Shown here piece by piece: positions 56,241 to 64,000 of a stretch of 64,000 bases of DNA. A program made the translations under genes and the position numbers. Source of the stretch: Helicobacter japonicus (GTDB taxonomy: Bacteria; Campylobacterota; Campylobacteria; Campylobacterales; Helicobacteraceae); NCBI RefSeq assembly GCF_000762845.2, contig NZ_JRMQ02000005.1:1-64000 (forward strand). The letters run 5' to 3'. Numbering within the stretch: the stretch's first letter is position 1; every line of letters starts with the position of its first letter. The notes below the pieces were generated by a model. It saw nothing but the letters and a program-made list of their open reading frames with translations, was not told the DNA's origin and did no database searches.

Positions 56241-57115
56241 GATTTGATTTTTCACATTCCATTATGGAACAAAAAGTTTTATTTGGACGCTCAATTTGGC
56301 TTAAGCACGATGAACTTATCCACCCTATTTGCAATGGCAACAAAGCGCGTAAATTTGCTTATCTTTTGCAATCTCTGCCATACACAACTTGGATAAGTTA
56401 TGGGGGTAATCAATCTAATGCAATGTTTGCTCTTGCTTATCTTGCTCATTTGAAAGGTGTGGTATTTAAGTATGTAATGCCTTCTCTTCCTTCCTTACAT
56501 ACCAATCAAGATTTACTCGTTGGGAATCTTGCCTCATCACTTCAATGGGGTATGCAAACCTATACTTTGCCAACAGGGAGTAATTGCTTAAGTTTAGAAT
56601 CTTATGCCAAAAAACTCATCGATGAGAATAGTCTTTTTATTCCGCAAGGTGGTATTATTGATGGTGCTTTGGAAGGTATGAATTCCCTTGCTATGGAGTT
56701 AGCTCAAAGTATTGGTGGTAAGCCTGTGATTTTTTATACAAGTGGGAGTGGTGTAGGGGTGATTGCTCTTCAAAAGGCTTTGGATAGGTTTTTTCCACAA
56801 GCTGATTTAGTTGCTATTGATTGCGCAGGAAGCGAACTAAAGGCTAAAAGCAAGGTTCATAATGTGGAGCATATGCGGATTCTGCAATCTCCTTTTAAAT
56901 TTGCTAAGCCATATAGAGAGATATGGGAGATGAGAGCGTATCTTGCAAGTAAGGGTGTAGCTTGTGATTTAATCTATGATAGCCCTGCATTTTGTGTTTT
57001 ACAAAAGCATTTGGAAGTATTTAGACACAGGGACATTGTGTTTATTCTCTCCGGTGGGCTTATGGGTGATGTAACGCAAGAGGAGCGTTATAAAAAGATA
57101 TTTTCCTTTAAATAG
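56237..57115 (+). CDS. PLP-dependent deaminase (ACC deaminase / D-cysteine desulfhydrase family)
   Basis: 292 aa fold-type II PLP enzyme. [20 protein letters not shown] gives the Lys that binds PLP (NGNKARK), then [11 protein letters not shown], the substrate Ser/Asn loop, and [12 protein letters not shown] and ILSGGLMGD that hold the phosphate. The family deaminates D-cysteine or ACC; the real substrate is not clear. Shorter than the usual 330-340 aa. ATGA overlap with mnmE (start ATG 56237, AGGA upstream). Confidence 0.85.
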   Translation: MRFDFSHSIMEQKVLFGRSIWLKHDELIHPICNGNKARKFAYLLQSLPYTTWISYGGNQSNAMFALAYLAHLKGVVFKYVMPSLPSLHTNQDLLVGNLASSLQWGMQTYTLPTGSNCLSLESYAKKLIDENSLFIPQGGIIDGALEGMNSLAMELAQSIGGKPVIFYTSGSGVGVIALQKALDRFFPQADLVAIDCAGSELKAKSKVHNVEHMRILQSPFKFAKPYREIWEMRAYLASKGVACDLIYDSPAFCVLQKHLEVFRHRDIVFILSGGLMGDVTQEERYKKIFSFK

Positions 57116-57188
57116 AGTAAAATCTAAAAAATAGGGCATCGAATGAGGTTCTTAGAGAATATCGCATATAGACAAATACCTACGAGTG

Positions 57189-57197
57189 TGATACAAT
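57189..57197 (+). promoter_or_regulatory. Extended -10 promoter of lepA within an inverted repeat
   Basis: TGATACAAT about 50 nt before lepA. It overlaps GTGTGAT-ACA-ATCACAC (57186-57202), a perfect 7-bp inverted repeat that could be an operator or simply chance. Confidence 0.4.
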
Positions 57198-57248
57198 CAC
57201 ACATTTAAACACTCTAAGATTCTATAAAGTGAGTAAATAAGGAAAGCG

Positions 57249-59060
57249 ATGGAAGCTTTAAATACGCCACAAGAATATATACGCAATTTTTCAATTATCG
57301 CTCATATTGACCACGGCAAATCTACGCTTGCAGATAGGCTTATACAAGAATGTGGAGCAGTGAGTGAGCGTGAAATGACTGCACAAATTATGGATACTAT
57401 GGATATTGAAAAAGAGCGAGGCATTACTATTAAAGCACAATCTGTGCGCCTAAGCTATCTTTATAAAGGACAAATTTATACGCTGAATCTCATTGATACA
57501 CCTGGACACGTGGATTTTAGCTATGAAGTATCACGTTCATTGACATCTTGCGAGGGAGCTTTACTTGTGGTAGATGCAAGTCAAGGTGTGGAAGCACAAA
57601 CAATCGCAAATGTATATATTGCTATGGAAAATAATCTTGAAATTTTGCCCGTAATTAACAAGATTGACTTACCTGCAGCCGACCCATTGCGTGTGTGTGA
57701 GGATATAGAATCTACAATCGGACTTGATTGCACAGATACTCTTTGTGTGAGTGCTAAAAGTGGTGAGGGTATTGAGAAACTTCTTGAGCGTATTATAGAA
57801 TGTATCCCTGCTCCTAATGGCGATATTAATGCTCCTACAAAGGCACTTATTTATGATAGTTGGTTTGATAACTATTTGGGAGCATTAGCTTTGGTGCGTT
57901 TAAAAGATGGTGTATTGCGTGTGGGACAAGAAGTGCAGATGATGAGTAGTGGCAAAAAATATGAGGTATTAAGTTTATATTATCCTCACCCTGTCCAAAA
58001 GATTCCCACACAAAGCATTGCGTGTGGTGAGATTGGCATTATCTCACTTGGGTTAAAAACGCTTACAGATATGGCAGTGGGTGATACAATCACAGATTCT
58101 AAAAATCCTACAAAAACACCTATTGAGGGATTTCGTCCTGCTAAACCTTTTGTGTTTGCAGGTATTTATCCTATTGAAACGGATAAATTTGAAGAGTTGC
58201 GTGAGGCATTACATAAGCTTAAGCTCAATGATTCTGCTTTAAGCTTTGAGCCTGAAACAAGTGTAGCTTTAGGTTTTGGATTCCGTGTGGGTTTTTTGGG
58301 GCTTTTGCATATGGAGGTAGTGAAAGAACGACTTGAGCGTGAGTTTGGACTTTCACTTATTGCTACTGCACCAACGGTGATATATGAAGTGAATCTTACC
58401 GATGGTTCAAAGGTATTTGTGCAAAATCCTAGTGAATTACCAGAAACTCAAAAGATAGAATCTATTTATGAGCCTTATGTGAGGGCAAATATTATTACGC
58501 CTAGTGAATATGTAGGTAATATCATTACCCTTCTTTCAAATCGGCGAGGTGTGCAAGAGAAAATGGAATACCTTAATCAATCGCGTGTAATGCTTGTGTA
58601 TGCGCTTCCTAGCAATGAAATTGTAATGGATTTTTATGATAAACTTAAGTCTTGCACGAAAGGCTATGCGAGTTTTGATTATGAGCCTATAGAAAATCGT
58701 CAAGGTGATTTGGTGCGGCTTGATATACGAGTAGCAGGTGAAGTGGTAGATGCACTTTCAATTATTGTTGATAAATCAAAGAGTTATGAAAAGGGTAGAG
58801 CTTTGGTAGAAACTATGAAAGAAATTGTCCCAAGACAGCTCTTTGAAGTGGCAATTCAAGCAAGTGTAGGGAGCAAAATCATTGCACGAGAGAGTGTAAA
58901 ATCTATGGGTAAGAATGTAACTGCAAAATGCTATGGTGGGGATATAACGCGTAAAAGAAAATTGCTTGAGAAGCAAAAAGAGGGTAAAAAAAGAATGAAA
59001 GCTATCGGGCGCGTGGAATTGCCGCAAGAAGCATTTTTAGCTGTGCTAAAAATTGATTGA
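57249..59060 (+). CDS. lepA: Elongation factor 4 (LepA)
   Basis: 603 aa. Translational GTPase that back-translocates ribosomes. G1 [15 protein letters not shown] (17-31), G2/G3 [10 protein letters not shown] and [13 protein letters not shown]4 [10 protein letters not shown], then domains II, III, V-like and the LepA C-terminal domain ([20 protein letters not shown]). Length and motifs are normal. AAGGAAAGCG lies upstream; it has its own candidate promoter. It lies between the mnmE operon and a glycan cluster. Confidence 0.97.
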   Translation: MEALNTPQEYIRNFSIIAHIDHGKSTLADRLIQECGAVSEREMTAQIMDTMDIEKERGITIKAQSVRLSYLYKGQIYTLNLIDTPGHVDFSYEVSRSLTSCEGALLVVDASQGVEAQTIANVYIAMENNLEILPVINKIDLPAADPLRVCEDIESTIGLDCTDTLCVSAKSGEGIEKLLERIIECIPAPNGDINAPTKALIYDSWFDNYLGALALVRLKDGVLRVGQEVQMMSSGKKYEVLSLYYPHPVQKIPTQSIACGEIGIISLGLKTLTDMAVGDTITDSKNPTKTPIEGFRPAKPFVFAGIYPIETDKFEELREALHKLKLNDSALSFEPETSVALGFGFRVGFLGLLHMEVVKERLEREFGLSLIATAPTVIYEVNLTDGSKVFVQNPSELPETQKIESIYEPYVRANIITPSEYVGNIITLLSNRRGVQEKMEYLNQSRVMLVYALPSNEIVMDFYDKLKSCTKGYASFDYEPIENRQGDLVRLDIRVAGEVVDALSIIVDKSKSYEKGRALVETMKEIVPRQLFEVAIQASVGSKIIARESVKSMGKNVTAKCYGGDITRKRKLLEKQKEGKKRMKAIGRVELPQEAFLAVLKID

Positions 59061-59141
59061 TAAAAATAATCCTAATTCGCATTTATATGAAAAGAAAGAT
59101 AATGCAAGTGCTTGAAAAGTTTAAAATAAAGAGGTTTGTAA

Positions 59142-60233
59142 ATGATACCATTTCTTGATGTCAAAGCGATAAATAAACGATTTCAAGCTGAATTTGAATC
59201 TGCCTTTAATGCAGTGCTAAATAGTGGTTGGTATGTTCTAGGAGAGCAGGGTAAAAGCTTTGAGCGTGAGTTTAGCGCGTATTGTGGGACAAATCATTGT
59301 GTAGGTTGTGCGAATGGTTTGGACGCTTTGCGACTTAGCATTAAAGCACTTGGATTTGGCGTTGGCGATGAGATTATCGTCCCTGCAAATACTTATATCG
59401 CCTCCATTTTGGCAATCACTGATAATGGCTGCACACCTGTATTCGTAGAGCCAAGCCTAGAGACTTATAATATTGATGTGAATTTAATTGAAGCACATAT
59501 TACACCAAAAACTAAAGCTATTCTTGTTGTGCATCTCTATGGACAGGCAGTGGAAATGCAGCATATATGGGATTTGGCACGAAAATATGATTTAAAAATT
59601 ATTGAAGATTGTGCTCAAGCGCACGGCGCGATATATCAAGGCAAGAGAGTAGGGAGTTTGGGCGATGTGAGTGGATTTTCATTTTTTCCGGGCAAGAATC
59701 TAGGAGCATTAGGTGATGGTGGCTGTGTGGTTACAAATGATAAGGTTTTGGCAGATAAAATAAGGGCTTTGGGAAATTATGGCTCGTATATTAAATATGA
59801 AAATCTCTATGCTGGGCTTAATTCAAGGCTTGATGAGATTCAAGCAGCATTTTTGCGCCTCAAGCTCAAAGCCCTTGATAGCGATAATAAAAGACGACAA
59901 GAAATAGCAAGAGCTTATAGAGAGCAGATTCAAAACGAGCATATTATTCTCCCACAGACCAAAAATGAAGAGGAAGCAGTATGGCATCTTTTTGTTGTGC
60001 GCACAAAAAATCGTGCGAAATTGCAGGAGTATTTGGCACAAAATGGAATTCAAACACTTATCCATTATCCTATTCCACCCCATAAGCAGCAAGCCTATAA
60101 GCAGTATAATTATTTAAGTTTGCCTATCACAGAGCAAATTCATAGTGAAGTTCTTTCGCTCCCCATAAGTCCTGTGATGAGTGATGAACAAGTGGGTGCA
60201 GTAATAGAATCTGTCAATGCGTTTAAGCCATAG
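59142..60233 (+). CDS. DegT/DnrJ/EryC1/StrS sugar aminotransferase
   Basis: 363 aa PLP enzyme. Substrate loop [23 protein letters not shown] site EDCAQAHGA (about 152-160) and [16 protein letters not shown] with the Schiff-base Lys (about residue 183), and [15 protein letters not shown]. Such enzymes transfer an amino group to a dTDP- or UDP-ketosugar, producing amino sugars for LPS or glycoproteins. Most similar in pattern to the FdtB/QdtB type, but sugar unknown. AAAGAGG is before the ATG. Followed by a fucosyltransferase after 23 bp. Confidence 0.9.
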   Translation: MIPFLDVKAINKRFQAEFESAFNAVLNSGWYVLGEQGKSFEREFSAYCGTNHCVGCANGLDALRLSIKALGFGVGDEIIVPANTYIASILAITDNGCTPVFVEPSLETYNIDVNLIEAHITPKTKAILVVHLYGQAVEMQHIWDLARKYDLKIIEDCAQAHGAIYQGKRVGSLGDVSGFSFFPGKNLGALGDGGCVVTNDKVLADKIRALGNYGSYIKYENLYAGLNSRLDEIQAAFLRLKLKALDSDNKRRQEIARAYREQIQNEHIILPQTKNEEEAVWHLFVVRTKNRAKLQEYLAQNGIQTLIHYPIPPHKQQAYKQYNYLSLPITEQIHSEVLSLPISPVMSDEQVGAVIESVNAFKP

Positions 60234-60256
60234 TAGCAATAAATGAAGGAGTGAGA

Positions 60257-61168
60257 GTGGAATATAAAGTCGTAGAGATTATGGGGGGATTAGGTAATCA
60301 AATGTTTCAATATGCCTTTGCTAAGAGTTTAGAACATCATTTACAAATACCGATTTTGCTTGATAAAAGTTGGTATGACAATCCAAAAAACGCAAAGATG
60401 TTGAGCTTAGATATTTTTCATATGGACTTAGTTTATGCGACAAAAACACAAGTGATTGAAGCCCTAAATCACCCAAATATAGAGCAACTCACAGAATCTC
60501 GGGCATTTGAGCGTAAGCCAAAAATTCTAAGGAGTATTCTTAAGTGGCTAGGTTACAAAAAGCCGACTTTTTCTACTCCACCTTTTGAGTATAGGGCAGA
60601 GTACCTTAAGTCAAATAATATTACCTATTTTCACGGCTATTTTCAGAATCCGAGATACTATCAAGGCATTGATGATTATATTAAAGAATCATTATCCCCC
60701 CCCCCCATTAAAAGTCTAGAAAATCTCTCCAAACTTGATCAGATTCTAAATACTAAAAACAGCATTTTTATTCACATTCGGCGAGGAGATTATCTTTCAC
60801 TTTCTTGGCAAATAGATATAGAGTATTATAAAAAAGCTGTGGCTACTATTGTAAATAAGATAGAGAATCCACATTTTTTTCTTTTCTGCGCAGATAGGGA
60901 ATTCGCACACAATCTTGACTTAGGTTATCCTTTTATTGATATGACTTCAGAGAATATAAGTCTAGATAATCATTTTGAGGATTTAATCTTAATGGCGCAT
61001 TGTCAGCACGGCATAGTGGCAAATAGTTCTTATTCTTGGTGGGCTGCTTATTTGATAGAAAATCCTCACAAGATTATCATTGCTCCAACACCTTGGTTAC
61101 ATAGCAATGATGAAATTATTTGTGATGATTGGATTAAGATACAAGCTGAAAAAGAGGTAAGATTATAA
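60257..61168 (+). CDS. GT11 fucosyltransferase, phase-variable, currently in frame
   Basis: 303 aa. GT11 signatures: VVEIMGGLGNQMFQYAFAKS (N-terminal), the GDP-fucose-binding HIRRGDYLS (about 172-180) and ANSSYSWWAAYL near the C terminus. Adds fucose to LPS O-chains or other glycans; family members act as alpha-1,2 or, in one reported Helicobacter hepaticus enzyme, alpha-1,3 fucosyltransferases, and the linkage cannot be told here. A run of eleven C at 60696-60706 encodes SPPP at about residue 149; the frame is intact now, and loss or gain of one base would truncate the protein. GTG 60257 is chosen (AAGGAG 5 nt upstream) over GTG 60251. Confidence 0.88.
   Translation: MEYKVVEIMGGLGNQMFQYAFAKSLEHHLQIPILLDKSWYDNPKNAKMLSLDIFHMDLVYATKTQVIEALNHPNIEQLTESRAFERKPKILRSILKWLGYKKPTFSTPPFEYRAEYLKSNNITYFHGYFQNPRYYQGIDDYIKESLSPPPIKSLENLSKLDQILNTKNSIFIHIRRGDYLSLSWQIDIEYYKKAVATIVNKIENPHFFLFCADREFAHNLDLGYPFIDMTSENISLDNHFEDLILMAHCQHGIVANSSYSWWAAYLIENPHKIIIAPTPWLHSNDEIICDDWIKIQAEKEVRL
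60696..60706. repeat. C11 homopolymer (contingency tract in GT11 gene)
   Basis: Eleven C in the middle of the fucosyltransferase gene. The frame is open at this length. The position resembles the poly-C switching of H. pylori futC. Confidence 0.88.
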
Positions 61169-61275
61169 ATATTAAAGCTAGCTCAATCAAATTTATCCTT
61201 ATACAGGTCAAATAGAAATATAAAAGATTCATAAAAAGATTTAGTTAGAAAAGGATTTTGAGTGATTAAAATGTG

Positions 61276-61281
61276 TATAAT
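61276..61281 (+). promoter_or_regulatory. -10 box of FkbM gene
   Basis: TATAAT with TGTG directly before, about 28 nt before the ATG at 61309, whose ribosome site is AAAAGGA. Confidence 0.45.
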
Positions 61282-61308
61282 ATACTATTTCATATAAAAG
61301 GAATTACA

Positions 61309-62327
61309 ATGGATATTTTACATTTGGTTAAAAGAAGGCTCAAGCATTTGAAAAGGAGATTACGAACCTTACAATCTTATTATGGGGGGGTACTTCACGC
61401 AGAAGTAAATACACATTAGATGCTTCAAGTAGTATGTCGCAAAATATTGCACAAGAATTACAAAATGATGATATTAAGCAAAAAATAGAGAAACTTTTAT
61501 CAGGACTAGATTCACAAAGTGTAGCTTGTGTAAATAGGATTCTAGCTCGTTTAAACCTCGCATCTTATTGGAAAAATAAAAAAATTTATGCACTCACCAA
61601 AGAAGAGAAGCGCACACTCAAGCGTCTAAAGAATGAATTTTATCCACATATTTTGCCACTTAAAGATTGCTATTTTTATAATGGCTATTTTTTACCTATT
61701 AAACATTTTGAGGTCAGTGTATTTTGGCACAAACATAGCCTTTATATGATAAAAAATTGGGATAAAATAAGACAAAAGAATATTATAGATGTAGGTGGAT
61801 ATATCGGTGATAGCACACTTATTTTGCAAAATTATACAAATCAAAAAAATTTATTCTTTTGAGGCTATGAGTAAAAACTATGATTTGATGTGTAAAACCC
61901 TTAATCTTAATCACATAAACAATGTCATTCCAATTAAAAAGGCTTTGGGTGCGGGATTTGGGCAGATAAAAATTGCTCGTTATGGTGGCGCATCAAGTGC
62001 AGCTATATTTAGAAGTGATGATTTTGAATGGATTGAAATGATGACTTTAGATGCTTTTGTCAAAGAACATAATCTTGAAGTAGGCTTTATTAAGGTAGAT
62101 ATTGAAGGCTTTGAAATGCCATTTTACAAGGTGCATTAGAGACAATTAAGACACAAAAACCTGCAATGCTTGTAAGTATTTATCATCAAGGAAGTGATTT
62201 TTTTGGTATCAAACCTTTTTTGGAAGAGCTTAATTTTGGCTATACTTTTAGGATTCATAAACCAATAGATGAGAGTGTGTCAGAGGAGACTTGTTTATTT
62301 TGCGAGGTGATAGATGAGAGTAATTAA
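61309..62327 (+). pseudogene. FkbM-family methyltransferase, three frameshifts
   Basis: A recognisable gene in three frames. It starts at ATG 61309; 25 codons on, a G7 run (61384-61390) leads to a stop at 61417-61419. With eight G the frame continues into MSQNIAQELQNDD. At 61843-61849 a run of seven A leads to a stop at 61862; six A would continue NQKIYSFEAMSKNYDL. At 62122-62125 TTTT leads to a stop at 62137-62139; five T would give PFLQGALETIKTQKPAML to the natural end. NIIDVGGYIGDSTLIL is the SAM-binding motif and VDIEGFEMPF the FkbM signature. Product, if made, would methylate a glycan. Three independent errors suggest decay, though sequencing errors at homopolymers are not excluded. Confidence 0.75.
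61384..61390. repeat. G7 tract in FkbM pseudogene
   Basis: Seven G near the 5' end. Eight or five would restore the downstream frame, so it was probably a switching tract that has shortened. Confidence 0.6.
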
Positions 62328-63250
62328 ATCAAATTGCGACTGAAATAGCGACTTAAATCATCGGCAAAAAGTGTTACTATAATGCTATTTTGCACTTTAT
62401 TAGCAAGTTTAAGGCAAGCTTGCAGACACGCTCCAGAAGAGATTCCTGCTAAAACCCCCTCTTTTTTGGCGAGGATTCTTAATCCTTGATAAGCCTCCTC
62501 ATCGCTTATCTTTTCTACGCTATCAATGAGTGAGGTATCCATTGTTTGAGGAATGACATTATTGCCAATGCCTTCTATATTTGCACAACCTTCTTTTCCT
62601 CCACCAATGATAGAACCAATAGGGTCGCAAAGCACACCTTGTATGTGAGAATCTTGCTCTTTAAAGTAGCGCATACAGCCACTAAAACTTCCTCCACTTC
62701 CTGCTCCACAAACAAAATAGTCAAAAATTGGCATACGAGTAGAGTAAAGTGTTTGCATATCAGTATAAATTTCTGCGGCTGTGGTGAGATAATGTGCGTA
62801 TGGATTTTGTGGATTCTCAAATTGATTAAGGCTAAAGGATTGTGGAGTGGCTTCAAGAAGTTCTTTAGCTTTATCTATTGCTCCTTGCATACCTTTTTCT
62901 GCTGGAGTCTGAATAATTTCTGCACCAAGTGCCCGAGCAAGTGTTTGCTTTTCTATTGAGAATTTATCGGGCACAACAAGTTTTACTTTGCAACCAAAAC
63001 GCTGTGCAACAAAAGCGATTCCAAGTCCTGTATTTCCAGCAGTTGCTTCAATCACTACAGAATCTTTTTTTAGTTTTCCTTCCTTAAAGAGTTTTTGAAA
63101 AATATATAATGCTATGCGGTCTTTCACACCACCTGCGGGATTGCAAGATTCTAATTTTGCAAAAATACGATTCTTGTTTGGAATCTGAATATGTGTGAGT
63201 TCTAAAAGTGGTGTATTGCCAATAAGCTCAAGACTTGAGTAAAAAATCAT
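62324..63250 (-). CDS. cysK: Cysteine synthase / cystathionine beta-synthase-type enzyme (CysK family)
   Basis: 308 aa fold-type II PLP enzyme. LIGNTPLLELTHI at the N terminus, the PLP-binding Lys in NPAGGVKDRIA, the substrate loop EATAGNTGLGIAF and the PLP-phosphate loop GAGSGGSFSG are intact. Could act as O-acetylserine sulfhydrylase or, as shown for the H. pylori metB-cysK pair, in reverse transsulfuration from homocysteine. I start at ATG 63250 (AGAGG 4 nt upstream); the frame extends 19 codons further inside metB. Stop overlaps the end of the FkbM pseudogene by 4 bp. Confidence 0.93.
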   Translation of the reverse strand: MIFYSSLELIGNTPLLELTHIQIPNKNRIFAKLESCNPAGGVKDRIALYIFQKLFKEGKLKKDSVVIEATAGNTGLGIAFVAQRFGCKVKLVVPDKFSIEKQTLARALGAEIIQTPAEKGMQGAIDKAKELLEATPQSFSLNQFENPQNPYAHYLTTAAEIYTDMQTLYSTRMPIFDYFVCGAGSGGSFSGCMRYFKEQDSHIQGVLCDPIGSIIGGGKEGCANIEGIGNNVIPQTMDTSLIDSVEKISDEEAYQGLRILAKKEGVLAGISSGACLQACLKLANKVQNSIIVTLFADDLSRYFSRNLI

Positions 63251-63251
63251 C

Positions 63252-64000
63252 TTACCTCTTTGATTTTTCAATAGCCTGATTAACATCATCAAGCAAATCT
63301 TGCGCATATTCTATGCCTACTGATAGGCGGATAAGATGTTCGGATATACCCATACTCTCACGTATATCTTTTGGGATTGAAGCGTGAGTCATAGATGCAG
63401 GGTGGCAAAGTAAGGATTCTACTCCTCCTAGACTTTCAGCTAGGACGATGATTTTAGTTGATTTAAAAAAGATTCTATAATCAAACTCTTTTTTAAGTTC
63501 AAAGCTTAACATTCCACCCCCACTGCGTGCTTGTGCATTTTGAATCTTATAGCCTTCATCGGTAGGCAATCCAGGATAATACACCTTCTTCACTGCTGGA
63601 TTTTCACTTAAGGCTTGAGCAAGAAAAAGTGCATTTTCGCAATGTCGTTGCATTCTTAAGCCTAGGGTTTTCATACCGCGTATGAGAAGAAAACTATCAA
63701 AAGGAGCAAGCACACCACCAATACTATTTTGCAAAAATCCAATCTTTTCAGCAAGGATAGAATCATTGACAACTACAAGACCTGCTACAAGGTCGCTATG
63801 TCCTCCAAGATATTTTGTTGCTGAATGCACGACAATGTCAATGCCAAGTTCTAAAGGCTTTTGTAAATAAGGAGTCATAAAGGTGTTATCCACAATGCTT
63901 AAAATACCTTTTTTCTTAGCAAGGGCAGCAACTTGCTCTAAGGGTGTAACGCTTAAGAGCGGATTTGCTGGAGTTTCTATAAGCACAGCCTTAACTTCTG
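63252..64000 (-). CDS. metB: Cystathionine gamma-synthase/lyase (MetB family), 5' end beyond window
   Basis: Partial: about 248 C-terminal residues. VDNTFMTPYLQKPLELG, the PLP-binding HSATKYLGGHSDLVAG and the C-terminal ESLLCHPASMTHASIP, SVGIEYAQDLLDDV are clear. It belongs to the Cys/Met-metabolism PLP family. The neighbouring cysK-like gene (1-bp gap) forms a pair; in H. pylori a luxS gene lies next to this pair and would be just past the window. The start is outside the sequence. Confidence 0.93.
   Translation of the reverse strand, partial: EVKAVLIETPANPLLSVTPLEQVAALAKKKGILSIVDNTFMTPYLQKPLELGIDIVVHSATKYLGGHSDLVAGLVVVNDSILAEKIGFLQNSIGGVLAPFDSFLLIRGMKTLGLRMQRHCENALFLAQALSENPAVKKVYYPGLPTDEGYKIQNAQARSGGGMLSFELKKEFDYRIFFKSTKIIVLAESLGGVESLLCHPASMTHASIPKDIRESMGISEHLIRLSVGIEYAQDLLDDVNQAIEKSKR

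Noticed and set aside
1-64000. CRISPR array, insertion sequence or prophage
   Set aside because: No regularly spaced direct repeats, transposase, integrase or phage structural gene found on either strand.

Overview
ORGANISM. The window is A+T-rich chromosomal DNA of a Helicobacter-type epsilonproteobacterium, most likely an enterohepatic species such as H. hepaticus or a close relative. Evidence: gene blocks whose order matches H. pylori as I remember it (lolA/secA/lolE; flgI-flgJ-flgS; aroA-ispH-rpsA-hypothetical-serA; ddl-hydrolase-murF-HIT; csrA-ispE-smpB-exbB-exbD ... rpmH-rnpA-yidD-yidC-jag-mnmE; metB-cysK), a membrane-anchored MurF, extended -10 promoters without a clear -35, and long G/C homopolymers in surface-glycan genes. 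I see no IS element, prophage, CRISPR array or rRNA. One tRNA gene is present. LAYOUT. 149-8507 (minus strand): an anion-channel-family protein, a DUF455 ferritin-like protein, an MFS exporter, pgk, and a four-gene glycan cluster (FAD oxidoreductase, Gfo/Idh/MocA oxidoreductase and two GT2 glycosyltransferases, the outermost switched out of frame by a G12 tract). 8633-16705 (plus): hydrogenase maturation genes hypF-B-C-D-E, interrupted by a GT25 glycosyltransferase that ends in a G12 tract directly upstream of hypD, and by an SF1 helicase between hypD and hypE. 16724-21544: an RRM protein, lolE-like permease, secA, and divergent lolA. 21589-25658: trpE, a fused trpGD and an SH3-like exported protein. 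25691-27924 (minus): an outer-membrane barrel protein, a 404-bp non-coding stretch and tRNA-Pro(GGG). 28048-36882: flagellar genes, aroA, ispH, rpsA, serA and a DUF3343 protein. 36904-44718: uvrA, ddl, hydrolase, acylphosphatase, murF, HIT and an ankyrin protein. 44751-45266 (minus): a PAS sensor. 45394-57115: translation and envelope genes with a two-gene ZorA/ZorB-like motor module inserted between exbD and rpmH. 57249-59060: lepA. 59142-62327: a second glycan cluster (sugar aminotransferase, phase-variable GT11 fucosyltransferase, and a triply frameshifted FkbM methyltransferase). 62324-64000 (minus): cysK-like and metB-like sulfur genes, the latter running off the window. HOW THE GENES WORK TOGETHER. 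Most of the window is housekeeping. The accessory content is of three kinds: glycan genes controlled by homopolymer slippage; extra genes inside the hyp operon, where a switching tract lies exactly in the ribosome-binding position of hypD; and an orphan ZorAB-like ion-driven motor pair next to ExbBD, with none of the Zorya effector genes. At the sequence scale, the heptamer AGAATCT/AGATTCT is strongly over-represented in both orientations and all codon frames, which the encoded proteins do not explain.
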